Of a stretch of 64,000 nucleotides of DNA, positions 8,433 to 19,288 are shown piece after piece. A model generated the notes under the pieces. It was not told the origin of the DNA. It saw only the letters and a list, made by a program, of their open reading frames with translations, and ran no database searches. The position numbers and the translations under genes are program-made. Origin of the DNA: Mycolicibacterium hodleri. GTDB taxonomy: Bacteria > Actinomycetota > Actinomycetes > Mycobacteriales > Mycobacteriaceae. Location: assembly GCF_025822245.1 (NCBI RefSeq), contig NZ_JACKTL010000052.1, positions 62,001 to 126,000 on the forward strand. The letters are read 5' to 3'. Numbering within the stretch: position 1 is the stretch's first letter; the number at the start of each line of letters is the position of its first letter.

Positions 8433-9652
8433 CCTCGTTCGACTCGATGTGGGGATCCATCCTCGACGTCGGTCAGGACAAGGACACCAGGGGCTACCGC
8501 CGGTTCGCCTGGTCGGACGCCGACCTGACGCTGCGCGAGTGGTTCCGTGGCTGCGCGCAGCAGCGGGGGATGTCCTTCGAGGAGGACCGCAACGGCAACC
8601 TGTGGGCCTGGTGGCTACCGCCGGGATGGACGGGTGAGCCGACGGGCGCCTTCGTCACCGGATCGCACCTGGACTCGGTGCCCGACGGTGGCGCCTACGA
8701 CGGGCCGCTCGGCGTCGTCTCCGCGTTCGCGGCGGTCGACGTCGTCCGTGCCCGCGGCGTCGTGCCGACGATTCCCGTTGCGATAGCGGCATTCTCCGAC
8801 GAGGAGGGGGCCCGCTTCGGCGTCGCCTGCGTGGGTTCGCAACTCGTCACCGGTGCCCTGAGTGCTGATCGGGCCCGTGGACTGCGCGACAACGACGGGG
8901 TCACGCTCGCCGAGGCCCTGACGCGGGCGGGGCGCAATCCCGAGCACCTCGGCGTCGACGACGCGCTGCTCGCACGCATCGGCGTCTACGTCGAGCTCCA
9001 CGTCGAGCAGGGCCGGGCGCTGGACCTCGTCGACCGTCCCATCGCCGTGGCGTCGTCGATCTGGCCACATGGGCGGTGGGAGTTCACCTTCGACGGCGCG
9101 GCCAACCATGCGGGCACCACTCGGCTCGTCGACCGGCGTGACCCGATGCTGGCCTTCGCGTCGTCGGTGCACGCCGCCCGGTCGGCGGCGGCCCGGCACG
9201 AGGCGGTCGCCACCTTCGGCAAGGTGCTGGTGTCGCCCAACGGCGCCAACGCGATTCCGTCCCGAGTCCGGGCATGGCTCGACGCCCGCGCCGCCGACGA
9301 GGCAACCCTGACGGCGCTGGTCGCACAAATCAGCGCCGAAGCCGGGGGATTCGCGTCCGCCGACGACGTCGACCTCCGCGTGGTCGCCGAATCCGTCACG
9401 CCCATCGTCGAATTCCCGGACGGCCCACGCGCGCGGCTGCAGCGTGCGCTGGCCCGCCTTGGCGACGTGCCGGTGCTGCCTACACAGGCCGGCCACGACG
9501 CCGGGATCCTGTCGGCGAGGGTGCCGACGGCAATGCTGTTCGTGCGCAACCCGACCGGGGTGTCGCACTCCCCGGAGGAGCACGCCGAGACCGCCGACTG
9601 CCACGTCGGTGCGGAGGCGCTCGCCGACGTCATGACGGAGTGGGTGGGGTGA
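8429..9652 (+). CDS. M20-family amidohydrolase (allantoate amidohydrolase-like), likely HutG-equivalent
   Basis: A 407-residue metallo-hydrolase of the N-carbamoyl-amino-acid/allantoate amidohydrolase group. The di-metal site is visible: GSHLDSVPDGGAYDG (His and Asp ligands), SDEEGARFG, HVEQG, GHDAG and SHSPEE. It sits between hutU and hutF with ATGA and GTGA overlaps at both ends. No canonical HutG is present, so it probably removes the formyl group from N-formylglutamate to give glutamate. Streptomyces has the same arrangement. The exact substrate is inference; the family is clear. Confidence 0.85.
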   Translation: MTSFDSMWGSILDVGQDKDTRGYRRFAWSDADLTLREWFRGCAQQRGMSFEEDRNGNLWAWWLPPGWTGEPTGAFVTGSHLDSVPDGGAYDGPLGVVSAFAAVDVVRARGVVPTIPVAIAAFSDEEGARFGVACVGSQLVTGALSADRARGLRDNDGVTLAEALTRAGRNPEHLGVDDALLARIGVYVELHVEQGRALDLVDRPIAVASSIWPHGRWEFTFDGAANHAGTTRLVDRRDPMLAFASSVHAARSAAARHEAVATFGKVLVSPNGANAIPSRVRAWLDARAADEATLTALVAQISAEAGGFASADDVDLRVVAESVTPIVEFPDGPRARLQRALARLGDVPVLPTQAGHDAGILSARVPTAMLFVRNPTGVSHSPEEHAETADCHVGAEALADVMTEWVG

Positions 9653-11001
9653 GCACCTGGTGGTGTGAACACGCGTGGCTGGGCGGAGACACGGTCGCCG
9701 ACCGGGTCGCCATCACGGAGTCCGACGGCCGCATCACCTCCGTCGACGTGGGCGTCGCGCCACCCCCGTCGTCGCGGCGGCTGGCGGGTCTCGTCGTGCC
9801 CGGCCTGGCGAACGCGCACTCCCACGCCTTTCATCGCGCGTTGCGCTCCCGCACCCAGCGGGATCGCGGGTCGTTCTGGACGTGGCGCGACCTGATGTAC
9901 CGGGCCGCGGGTCGGCTGGACCCCGACGGCTATCGACGGCTTGCCACGGCGGTGTACGCGGAGATGGCCCTGGCCGGGATCTCGGCGGTCGGCGAATTTC
10001 ACTACCTGCACCACGACGTCGGCGGCGTGCCGTACGCCGACCCCAACGAGATGGGCAAGGCTCTGATCGCCGCTGCCGCCGACGCCGGCGTGCGGCTGAC
10101 CCTGCTCGACACGTGTTATCTGAGTGCGGGAGTCGACGGCGCACCGTTGGCCCCGGGGCCGCAGGAGCGCTTCGGCGACGGCAGTGGCGACCGCTGGGCC
10201 GAGCGGGTGGAGGAGCTTCACCGGCAGGTCTCCGACGACCACGTCGTCGTCGGCGCGGCACTGCATTCGGTGCGCGGCGTGCCACTCGAGCACATGCCGG
10301 CGGTCGTCGAGTGGGCCGACGCGCACGGCGCCCCCCTGCACGTGCACTCCTCCGAGCAGACCGCCGAGGTCGACCAGTGCCTCGCCGTGCACGGCGCCAC
10401 CCCGACGGCGCTGCTGCGGGACGCGGGCGTACTCGGTCCCCGGACCACCGCCGTGCACGCCACGCACCTGACCGACGAGGACCTCGTCGACCTCGACCGA
10501 ACTGCCACGGGGGTGTGCTTCTGCCCGACCACCGAGCGCGACCTCGGGGACGGCATCGGGCCGGCCGCCGCCCTCCTGGCCGGCCGCGGGCCGTTCAGTC
10601 TCGGGTCGGACTCCCATGCGGTGGTCGACCTGTTCGAGGAGGCCCGCGCCACCGAACTCGACGAGCGCCTGGCCCGCCGGGAACGGGGCATCGTGGCGGC
10701 CGAGAGATTGCTCGCCGCAGCCACTCTCGACGGACATCAGGCCCTCGGGTGGGCGGACGCGGGTGTCCTGCGCGTCGGTGCGCGCGCCGACCTGGTGGCG
10801 GTGGACCTGGCGTCGGTGCGCACCGCCGGTGGCGGTGCGACCGTCGAGAACGTGGTGTTCGCGGCCACTGCCGCCGACGTCACCGACGTCGTCGTCGACG
10901 GTCGCGTCGTGGTGGCCGATCGGCGGCACCGCGGCGTCGACGACGTGGGCGGCGCACTGGCCGAGACCATTTCGGCGCTGATGGAGGAGTCCGCTCGATG
11001 A
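9649..11001 (+). CDS. hutF: HutF, formimidoylglutamate deiminase
   Basis: A 450-residue amidohydrolase-superfamily enzyme converting N-formimino-L-glutamate to N-formyl-L-glutamate and ammonia. Metal ligands lie in NAHSHAFHRAL (about 62-72), the His of HVHSSEQ, and the Asp in GSDSHAVVD. The GTG start overlaps the upstream stop and the stop overlaps hutI. Its presence marks the five-step histidine pathway ending in formylglutamate, and explains why a deformylase-like M20 enzyme is encoded next to it. Confidence 0.93.
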   Translation: MSTWWCEHAWLGGDTVADRVAITESDGRITSVDVGVAPPPSSRRLAGLVVPGLANAHSHAFHRALRSRTQRDRGSFWTWRDLMYRAAGRLDPDGYRRLATAVYAEMALAGISAVGEFHYLHHDVGGVPYADPNEMGKALIAAAADAGVRLTLLDTCYLSAGVDGAPLAPGPQERFGDGSGDRWAERVEELHRQVSDDHVVVGAALHSVRGVPLEHMPAVVEWADAHGAPLHVHSSEQTAEVDQCLAVHGATPTALLRDAGVLGPRTTAVHATHLTDEDLVDLDRTATGVCFCPTTERDLGDGIGPAAALLAGRGPFSLGSDSHAVVDLFEEARATELDERLARRERGIVAAERLLAAATLDGHQALGWADAGVLRVGARADLVAVDLASVRTAGGGATVENVVFAATAADVTDVVVDGRVVVADRRHRGVDDVGGALAETISALMEESAR

Positions 11002-12209
11002 CCACGTTGTACACCGGAATCGGCGAACTGGTCACCAACGACCCGAGCCAGGGGGACGGAACTGCCCTCGGCATCGTCAGGGACGGCGCGGTGGTGGTCG
11101 AGGGGGACCGCATCGCGTGGGTCGGGCAACGGGAGCACGCCCCGGACGCCGACTCCCGCGTCGACCTCGGCTACGCGAGCGTGATCCCCGGATTCGTGGA
11201 CAGCCATGCGCATCTGGTGTTCGCGGGGGAGCGGTCCGCGGAGTTCGCGGCGCGGATGAGCGGGCAGGCCTACGCGGCCGGCGGCATCGCCACCACGGTG
11301 GCGGCCACCAGGGCTGCCGACGATTCGACCCTCGATCACGGCCTCCAGCGGCTAGCCGACGAACTCCTCCGTGGTGGCGTCACGACGTTCGAGACCAAGA
11401 GCGGTTACGGTTTGACCGTCGCCGACGAGGCCAGGGCGTTGCGGCTGGCGGGCGCGTTCACCGAGGAGACGACCTTCCTCGGGGCCCACGTCGTGCCCCA
11501 GGAGTACCGCGACGACCGCGACGGGTACGTCGACCTGGTCGTCGGCCCGATGATGCAGGCGTGTGCGCCGCTGGCGCGCTGGGTCGACGTCTTCTGCGAC
11601 AGAGGCGCCTTCGACGTCGACGAGACCAGAACGATCCTGCAGGCGGGGATGGCCGCGGGTTTGGTGCCGCGGCTGCATGCGGGTCAGCTCGAGCAGGGCG
11701 CGGGGATCCAGTTGGCCGTCGAGTTGGGGGCGGCCTCGGTGGACCACTGTACGTACGCCGCCGACGCCGACGTCGCCGCGCTCGCCGCGGCGGCCGACAC
11801 GACGGTCGCGACGTTGCTTCCCGGCGCGGAGTTCTCCACTCGCGCAACGTGGCCCGACGCCCGACGGTTCCTCGACGCCGGCGCCACGGTCGCGTTGGCG
11901 ACCGACTGCAACCCGGGGTCGTCGTTCACCTCCAGCATGTCGTTCTGCATCGCCGTCGCGGTGCGCGACATGTACTTCACCCCGGCGCAGGCGCTGTGGT
12001 CGGCGACCGCGGGCGGCGCCAAGGCGTTGCGCCGTGACGACGTCGGGGTCCTCGCAGTCGGTCGGCGGGCGGACTTCGTCGTGCTGGACGCGCCGTCGTA
12101 CGTCCACCTGGCCTATCGGCCCGGCGTTCCGCTGGTCCGCGACGTGGTCACCGGAGGACTGCCCGCCGACCGCCCGCATGACGTACGCATCCGTCGAGAG
12201 ACCCCGTGA
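10998..12209 (+). CDS. hutI: HutI, imidazolonepropionase
   Basis: A 403-residue amidohydrolase that opens 4-imidazolone-5-propionate to N-formimino-glutamate. Visible motifs are DSHAHLVFAG (metal His pair, about 71-80), ETKSGYGL, LHAGQ (metal His) and TDCNPGSSFTSSM (metal Asp). It is the last gene of the rightward hut operon. Start is fixed by ATGA overlap with hutF. It ends 22 bases before the convergent methyltransferase gene. Confidence 0.95.
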   Translation: MTTLYTGIGELVTNDPSQGDGTALGIVRDGAVVVEGDRIAWVGQREHAPDADSRVDLGYASVIPGFVDSHAHLVFAGERSAEFAARMSGQAYAAGGIATTVAATRAADDSTLDHGLQRLADELLRGGVTTFETKSGYGLTVADEARALRLAGAFTEETTFLGAHVVPQEYRDDRDGYVDLVVGPMMQACAPLARWVDVFCDRGAFDVDETRTILQAGMAAGLVPRLHAGQLEQGAGIQLAVELGAASVDHCTYAADADVAALAAAADTTVATLLPGAEFSTRATWPDARRFLDAGATVALATDCNPGSSFTSSMSFCIAVAVRDMYFTPAQALWSATAGGAKALRRDDVGVLAVGRRADFVVLDAPSYVHLAYRPGVPLVRDVVTGGLPADRPHDVRIRRETP

Positions 12210-12231
12210 ACGTGCGTGCAGTCGGCGGGGG

Positions 12232-12966
12232 TCAGGCCAGCGTGGCCCGCACCCCCACCGTGATGTACGGCAGTGCCAAGCCGGTCGTGTTGACCAGAGC
12301 GGGGTGCGTCGCCAGCAGCGTGCGCACGTCTTCGAGGGTCTTGGAGCGCACCGCGGCAGGGGAGGTGATGCAGTAGCTCCGCGACGCCACCAGGTCGATG
12401 AGCGCTTGCGGCGTCAGGTAACTCGTCCACTCGAACTGCTGACGCTCCAGCCCGACGAACGGCGCGGGCAGCGTGACCTGGCGGCTGAACGGGTCTTCCT
12501 CGTGGCCCACGATGCGGCCGAGATCCTTCACCCAGCCCAGGCGTTCATCGCGGGTGTTCCATACCAGGCCCAGGCGTCCGCCGGGACGCAGCACCCGGGC
12601 GACCTCCTTGATGGCGCGCTCGGGATCGAACCAGTGCCAGGCCTGGGCCACCAGCACCGAGTCGACGCTGTCGTCGGGCAGCGGAATCTCCTCGGCACTG
12701 CCGAGCAGCGCGGGGGTGTCGGGCAACGACCGGCTCAGGACCTCGAGCATCTCGGGGATGGGGTCGACGGCGATGACGTCGAGCCCGCGTTCGACCAGCC
12801 GAATCGTCAGCTTGCCGGTGCCGGCGCCGAGGTCGAGCACGTTGCGTGCACCGCTGTGAAGAAGCCAGTCGATGGCCTCCGGCGGGTAGGACGGTCGGCC
12901 CCGTTCGTAGGCCGCGGCCTCCTCGCCGAAGGACAGGGAACGCTGCCGCGTTTCGTCGGTGGTCAC
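12232..12966 (-). CDS. Class I SAM-dependent methyltransferase, third gene of the metY-metX operon
   Basis: A 244-residue methyltransferase. SAM motif I is VLDLGAGTGKL (about 47-57), with acidic motif II AVDPIPEML and a post-I region typical of the UbiE/type-11 group. The GTG at 12966 overlaps the metX stop (GTGA) and decides the start; a longer open frame upstream lies inside metX. The same gene follows metA/metX in M. tuberculosis (Rv3342). Substrate is unknown; coupling to methionine genes suggests a SAM-related role, but that is inference. Confidence 0.85.
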   Translation of the reverse strand: MTTDETRQRSLSFGEEAAAYERGRPSYPPEAIDWLLHSGARNVLDLGAGTGKLTIRLVERGLDVIAVDPIPEMLEVLSRSLPDTPALLGSAEEIPLPDDSVDSVLVAQAWHWFDPERAIKEVARVLRPGGRLGLVWNTRDERLGWVKDLGRIVGHEEDPFSRQVTLPAPFVGLERQQFEWTSYLTPQALIDLVASRSYCITSPAAVRSKTLEDVRTLLATHPALVNTTGLALPYITVGVRATLA

Positions 12967-14093
12967 GTCGCCGCGAACTCCAGTGTCTGCCTGATCAACG
13001 CGTAGACCGCGTCGGTCTCGACGAGGAAGCCGTCGTGACCGAAGGCCGAGTCGACGACGTTGAGCCCGGTGCACGTCGGCAGCAGGTCAGCCAGCTCCTG
13101 CTGTAATCGCAACGGATACAAGCGATCCGAGGTGATGCCTCCGACGATCACCGGCACGGTGACCCGGTTCAGGGCTGCCGCCACCCCACCCCGGCCGCGG
13201 CCGACGTCGTGACTGCTCAACGCGTCGGTCAGCGCGACGTAGGTGCCGGCGTCGAAACGGCGGGCCAGCTTTCCGCCCTGGTGCTCGAGGTAGCTCTGCA
13301 CCGCGTAGCGCCCGCCGGTGACGGGGTTCTCGTTGCCCTGGGCGTCGTTGCCGAACCGCTCGTCGAGCTCGGCCTCGCCGCGGTAGGTCAGGTGCGCGAA
13401 GCGGCGGGCGATCTCCATGCCGTCCTGCGGCGAGCGGCCGGTGCCGTGGTAGTCGCCGTTCTGCCAGTGGGGATCTGCCTTGATGGCCGCCACCTGCGTG
13501 CACTGGGTGCCGATCTGATCGGCGGTCGCGCGCGCTCCCACCGCCAGAACCAGTGCCGCCCTGGTGGTCTCGGGATGTCCGACGATCCACTCCAGTGCGC
13601 GGGCACCGCCCATCGATCCGCCGACGACCGCGGCGACCTGGGTGATGCCCAGCGCCGCGAGGGCCGCGAGATCGGCGGTGACCTGGTCGCGCACCGTGAT
13701 CGCGGGGAACCGCGACCCCCATGGCTTTCCGTCTGGCGCAATCGAACTGGGGCCGGTCGAGCCGCGGCAGCCGCCCAGCACGTTGGTGGCGATCGCACAC
13801 CAGCGGTCGGTGTCGACGGGTGCGCCGGGTCCGGCCACTCCGTCCCACCAACCGGGCGTGGGGTGCTCGGGTCCCGCGGGGCCGGTCACGTGGGAATCGC
13901 CCGTCAACGCATGCAGGACGACGACGGCGTTGTCGCGATTCGCCGACAGCTCACCCCACCGCTGCACCGCGATGCGGACGTCGTCGAGAACCACCCCGGA
14001 CTCCAGGGTCAGTGAACCGACGTCGACGATGCCGATCTCGCCCTCTGCGGGCAGCGTCACCAGGGGAGTGTCGGGGGCTTCGATGATCGTCAC
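12963..14093 (-). CDS. metX: MetX, homoserine O-acetyltransferase
   Basis: A 376-residue alpha/beta hydrolase-fold enzyme acetylating L-homoserine from acetyl-CoA in methionine synthesis. Nucleophile elbow GGSMGG (about 158-163); the catalytic Asp and His are expected near SDRLYP and FGHDGFL at the C-terminus, both visible. It lies 28 bases downstream of metY in the same operon and overlaps the methyltransferase gene. Full length for the family. Confidence 0.95.
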   Translation of the reverse strand: MTIIEAPDTPLVTLPAEGEIGIVDVGSLTLESGVVLDDVRIAVQRWGELSANRDNAVVVLHALTGDSHVTGPAGPEHPTPGWWDGVAGPGAPVDTDRWCAIATNVLGGCRGSTGPSSIAPDGKPWGSRFPAITVRDQVTADLAALAALGITQVAAVVGGSMGGARALEWIVGHPETTRAALVLAVGARATADQIGTQCTQVAAIKADPHWQNGDYHGTGRSPQDGMEIARRFAHLTYRGEAELDERFGNDAQGNENPVTGGRYAVQSYLEHQGGKLARRFDAGTYVALTDALSSHDVGRGRGGVAAALNRVTVPVIVGGITSDRLYPLRLQQELADLLPTCTGLNVVDSAFGHDGFLVETDAVYALIRQTLEFAAT

Positions 14094-14121
14094 TTCTCTT
14101 CTCTCACGACGAGGTTCACCG

Positions 14122-15456
14122 TCACACCGAGACCGTGGCCTGCGGGGCCGCGGAGACGGCGTTGGCGGCGACGAAGCCCTGCTCGAGGTCGGCGATGATG
14201 TCGTCGATCCCCTCGATTCCGACGGCCAGCCGGACCAGCCCGGGCGTGACGCCGGTGGCGAGTTGTTCGGCGGGTGAGAGCTGCGCGTGTGTCGTCGAGG
14301 CGGGGTGGATCACCAGGGACCGGACGTCGCCGATGTTGGCGACGTGGCTGTGCAGCGTCAAGGCGTTGACGAACGCCTTGCCGGCCTCGATGCCGCCGGC
14401 CAGCTCGAAGGCCAGCACTGCGCCGGTTCCCTTGGGCGCCAACTTCTTTCCGATGCCATACCACGGCGACGTCGGCAGCCCCGCGTAGTTGACCGACACC
14501 ACGCCGTCGTGAGCGCTGAGGAATTCGGCGACCCGCTGGGCGTTCGCGACATGCCGTTCGACGCGAAGGCTCAGGGTCTCGAGGCCCTGGGCGATGAGGA
14601 AGGCGTTGAATGGTGCGCCCGCCGAGCCGAGGTCGCGCAGCAGCTGCACCCGCGCCTTCAGGGCGTAGGCCGGCGGTCCGAGTTCGGCGAACACCACGCC
14701 GTGATAGCTGGGGTCCGGGGTCGTGAAGCCGGGGTGACGGCCCTGGGTCCAGTCGAAGTTTCCGCCGTCGACGATCACGCCGGCGATCGCCGTGCCGTGC
14801 CCGCCCAGGTACTTGGTCGCCGAGTGCACCACGATGTCGGCGCCGTGGGCGATCGGCTGGATGAGGTACGGCGTGGCAATCGTGTTGTCCACGATCAGCG
14901 GGACGCCGTTCTCGTGGGCCACCGCCGCGACGCCGGGGATGTCGAGGACGTCGATCTGCGGGTTGGAGATGGTCTCACCGAAGAACGCCTTGGTGTTGGG
15001 CCGCACGGCCGCCCGCCACGAGTCCAGGTCGTCGGGATTCTCGACGAAGGTGGTCTCGATGCCCAACTTCGGCAGCGTGTAGTGGAAGAGGTTGTACGTG
15101 CCGCCGTACAACCGGGGCGAGGACACGATGTGGTCTCCCGCGCCTGCGAGGTTGAGGATCGCGAAGGTCTCGGCCGCCTGCCCCGAGGACAGGAACAGCG
15201 CGGCGACACCGCCTTCCAGTGCCGCGATGCGTTGTTCGACGACGTCCTGGGTGGGGTTCATGATGCGGGTGTATATGTTGCCCGGCTCGGCCAGCCCGAA
15301 CAGGGCCGCCGCGTGGTCGGTGTCTCGGAAGGCATACGACGTGGTCTGGTAGATCGGCAGCGCACGCGCGCCGGTGGCGACGTCGGGGCTCTGGCCGGCG
15401 TGCACCTGCTTGGTCTCGAATGCCCATGTGGCAGTCGGGTCGAAGTCGTCGGTCAT
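14122..15456 (-). CDS. metY: MetY, O-acetylhomoserine sulfhydrylase
   Basis: A 444-residue PLP enzyme of the Cys/Met metabolism family that makes homocysteine from O-acetylhomoserine and sulfide. Signatures: YQTTSYAFRDTDHAA, the PLP lysine in HSATKYLGGHG (about 205-215) and GDVRSLVIHPASTTHAQLS near the C-terminus. It is the first gene of a metY-metX-methyltransferase transcript preceded by a SAM-IV riboswitch. The start ATG at 15456 has AGGAGA about 7 bases upstream. Confidence 0.95.
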   Translation of the reverse strand: MTDDFDPTATWAFETKQVHAGQSPDVATGARALPIYQTTSYAFRDTDHAAALFGLAEPGNIYTRIMNPTQDVVEQRIAALEGGVAALFLSSGQAAETFAILNLAGAGDHIVSSPRLYGGTYNLFHYTLPKLGIETTFVENPDDLDSWRAAVRPNTKAFFGETISNPQIDVLDIPGVAAVAHENGVPLIVDNTIATPYLIQPIAHGADIVVHSATKYLGGHGTAIAGVIVDGGNFDWTQGRHPGFTTPDPSYHGVVFAELGPPAYALKARVQLLRDLGSAGAPFNAFLIAQGLETLSLRVERHVANAQRVAEFLSAHDGVVSVNYAGLPTSPWYGIGKKLAPKGTGAVLAFELAGGIEAGKAFVNALTLHSHVANIGDVRSLVIHPASTTHAQLSPAEQLATGVTPGLVRLAVGIEGIDDIIADLEQGFVAANAVSAAPQATVSV

Positions 15457-15574
15457 GAAGGAATGTCTCCTGAAATGAGATGGGGGTGCCCTGGCGGCAC
15501 GAATCAGGTGTGGGAATGGTTCAGCGTCAACAACACAACGGGGGCCTCCGCATCAGGTTTCCCTGTCTACTAAG

Positions 15575-15594
15575 GGGCCCGTCATGGCGGGCCC
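15575..15594 (-). terminator. Expression-platform hairpin after the SAM-IV aptamer
   Basis: A perfect 7-bp GGGCCCG/CGGGCCC hairpin with a 6-base loop, immediately 3' of and sharing bases with the aptamer's last strand (CGCGGGCC). Competition between the two would allow a SAM-dependent switch. There is no U-run, so whether it terminates transcription or acts otherwise is uncertain. Confidence 0.45.
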
Positions 15595-15722
15595 GCGCTT
15601 GCCGTGTAGCCGTTCGGTGTCGTCCGAACGACTACTCAACCTGGTCAATCACCCGGGGCACCCCACCGCGGTTGGAGGGTTGCCGGCCAGCGAGCCGGGG
15701 CTTGACGCTGGCACTCATGACC
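15590..15722 (-). promoter_or_regulatory. SAM-IV riboswitch controlling metY-metX
   Basis: Read on the minus strand, the leader starts GGTCATGAGTGCCAGCG and contains CCGGCAACCCTCC, GGTGGGGTGCCCCGGGTGA and a closing TGACC. This is the recognisable actinobacterial SAM-IV/SAM-I core, very close to the mycobacterial SAM-IV aptamer of known structure. The 3' part (GGTTGAGTAG, hairpin, CGGCAAGCGCGGGCC) matches the P3-P4 and pseudoknot region. It lies 134 bases before metY. SAM binding should lower metY-metX expression. Confidence 0.9.
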
Positions 15723-15766
15723 GAAACGAAGCGTATCTCGTGATCCGTTGGTGGTGCCAGTGGGTT

Positions 15767-16825
15767 CTACGTGGGGCAGCCCTGGCGGGTGGGCGCGTCG
15801 AGTGCCTTGGGGGCGTCCTCGATCGATTGGTGCACCAGGTCGAGGACCCGTGGGTCCCACGTCATCGCCGTATTCCACTCCAGCCCGGCGGCATTGGAGA
15901 CGAAGATGCTGTGGGTGTCGTCGACGGTGTAGCAGCGACGGTGCGGCAGTACCGAGTCGGCGACGTCGACCGCGTGCGCGCTGGACAGGGCGACCAGTCC
16001 GTCGTTGGGCCACACGGCGGGATTGACCTTGCCCGGCATGGTGAACCTCTTCCCGGCGATCAACACGACCGGGATCTGGTCGAGCACCCCGGATTGGAAC
16101 TGGTTCCACCCGTTCGCGCCCATCAGGAAGGCCTGGTTGACCTCGCGGCCGCTGCCGGACATCAGGCGCAGCACTTCGTCCTTCATGCCCGTCATCGCGG
16201 ATTCGCAGAGGTGGTTGCCAAGGCAGTCGCTCAGGGGCAGGTTCCCGTTGGCGTAGTCCGACAGGTAGGAGCCCTGCCAGGGCGTGCCCAGGGTGGTCAG
16301 CGATCGGACGTGCACCGGTGAGTTCGTGCTGGTCAGGACCCGGATGGCGGCCCGTGAGTACAGGCCGCCCATCGAGTGGGCGACGACGTCGACGTCGGTG
16401 ACTCCCTTGTTGGCGTGCAGCCAGTCGAGGAAGCGGGCCAGGTGTTCGCCGGCGGTGTCGATGCTGGCGGTCGAGTCGACCGTCATGTTCTCCGGCAGCG
16501 TGACCGGGCAGATTCCGAAGGGGCCGAAACCGGTCTGGTCCACCACCTGCCCACGACCGGCCATGGCCGGTGAGGTGAAGACGGCGTAGCCCTGCTTCAG
16601 CAGGTGTGCGCGCAGGGCGGTGTCGGTGTTGCCGGCGGCCAGACCGGTGGCGCAGGCCTGGTCGGGGGTGGTGAACGGGCTGGTCGCGTCCCCGCCGGAG
16701 ACGATCACGACGGCTTGGGAGGCCGGACGTTTCTGGGGTTCCTGCGGTGCGGCGGGCTCCGTGCCACAGCTGGCCGTCAGCACCATCGTCAGGATTGCGG
16801 TGGCCGCTGCCAGTAGTCGCCTCAC
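15767..16825 (-). CDS. Secreted lipoprotein lipase/esterase, alpha/beta hydrolase fold
   Basis: A 352-residue protein with a signal peptide MRRLLAAATAILTMVL and lipobox LTASC (Cys about 20). The catalytic elbow AHSMGG (about 148-153) and the DTHSIFV region near the C-terminus resemble triacylglycerol lipase/EstA-type hydrolases. Cysteines in ICPV, DCLG and HLCES could form disulfides, which suits an exported enzyme. It diverges from icd2. Substrate is unknown. Confidence 0.8.
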   Translation of the reverse strand: MRRLLAAATAILTMVLTASCGTEPAAPQEPQKRPASQAVVIVSGGDATSPFTTPDQACATGLAAGNTDTALRAHLLKQGYAVFTSPAMAGRGQVVDQTGFGPFGICPVTLPENMTVDSTASIDTAGEHLARFLDWLHANKGVTDVDVVAHSMGGLYSRAAIRVLTSTNSPVHVRSLTTLGTPWQGSYLSDYANGNLPLSDCLGNHLCESAMTGMKDEVLRLMSGSGREVNQAFLMGANGWNQFQSGVLDQIPVVLIAGKRFTMPGKVNPAVWPNDGLVALSSAHAVDVADSVLPHRRCYTVDDTHSIFVSNAAGLEWNTAMTWDPRVLDLVHQSIEDAPKALDAPTRQGCPT

Positions 16826-16973
16826 GAGGCGGCATCGTAACTTTCCCTTGCGTCAATTAGGCGCGATTCGTCGACGGTGTGACCGGCGGCATGTACCGGT
16901 CGGTGGTCGGGTCGACGCGGGTCACCCACGCCATCTACGGCAGGAGAGCTACGCGTAGGTTCGTACTCGACGC

Positions 16974-16979
16974 GATAAT
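16974..16979 (+). promoter_or_regulatory. Possible -10 element upstream of icd2
   Basis: GATAAT lies 43 bases before the icd2 start in an otherwise GC-rich 196-base intergenic region between divergent genes. No convincing -35 hexamer is seen, which is usual for mycobacterial SigA promoters. Confidence 0.3.
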
Positions 16980-17021
16980 GACCGTGAACGCAGACCGACC
17001 GTGACGCCGGGAGACAGACAA

Positions 17022-19256
<2,235 letters not shown>

Positions 19257-19288
19257 CGCGTGACGGTGGTCCTTGTAATGTGACTCAC

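Noticed and set aside
12200..12232. GC-rich partial inverted repeat between hutI and the methyltransferase gene as a terminator
   Set aside because: Stem is short, imperfect and has a long loop; too weak to list.
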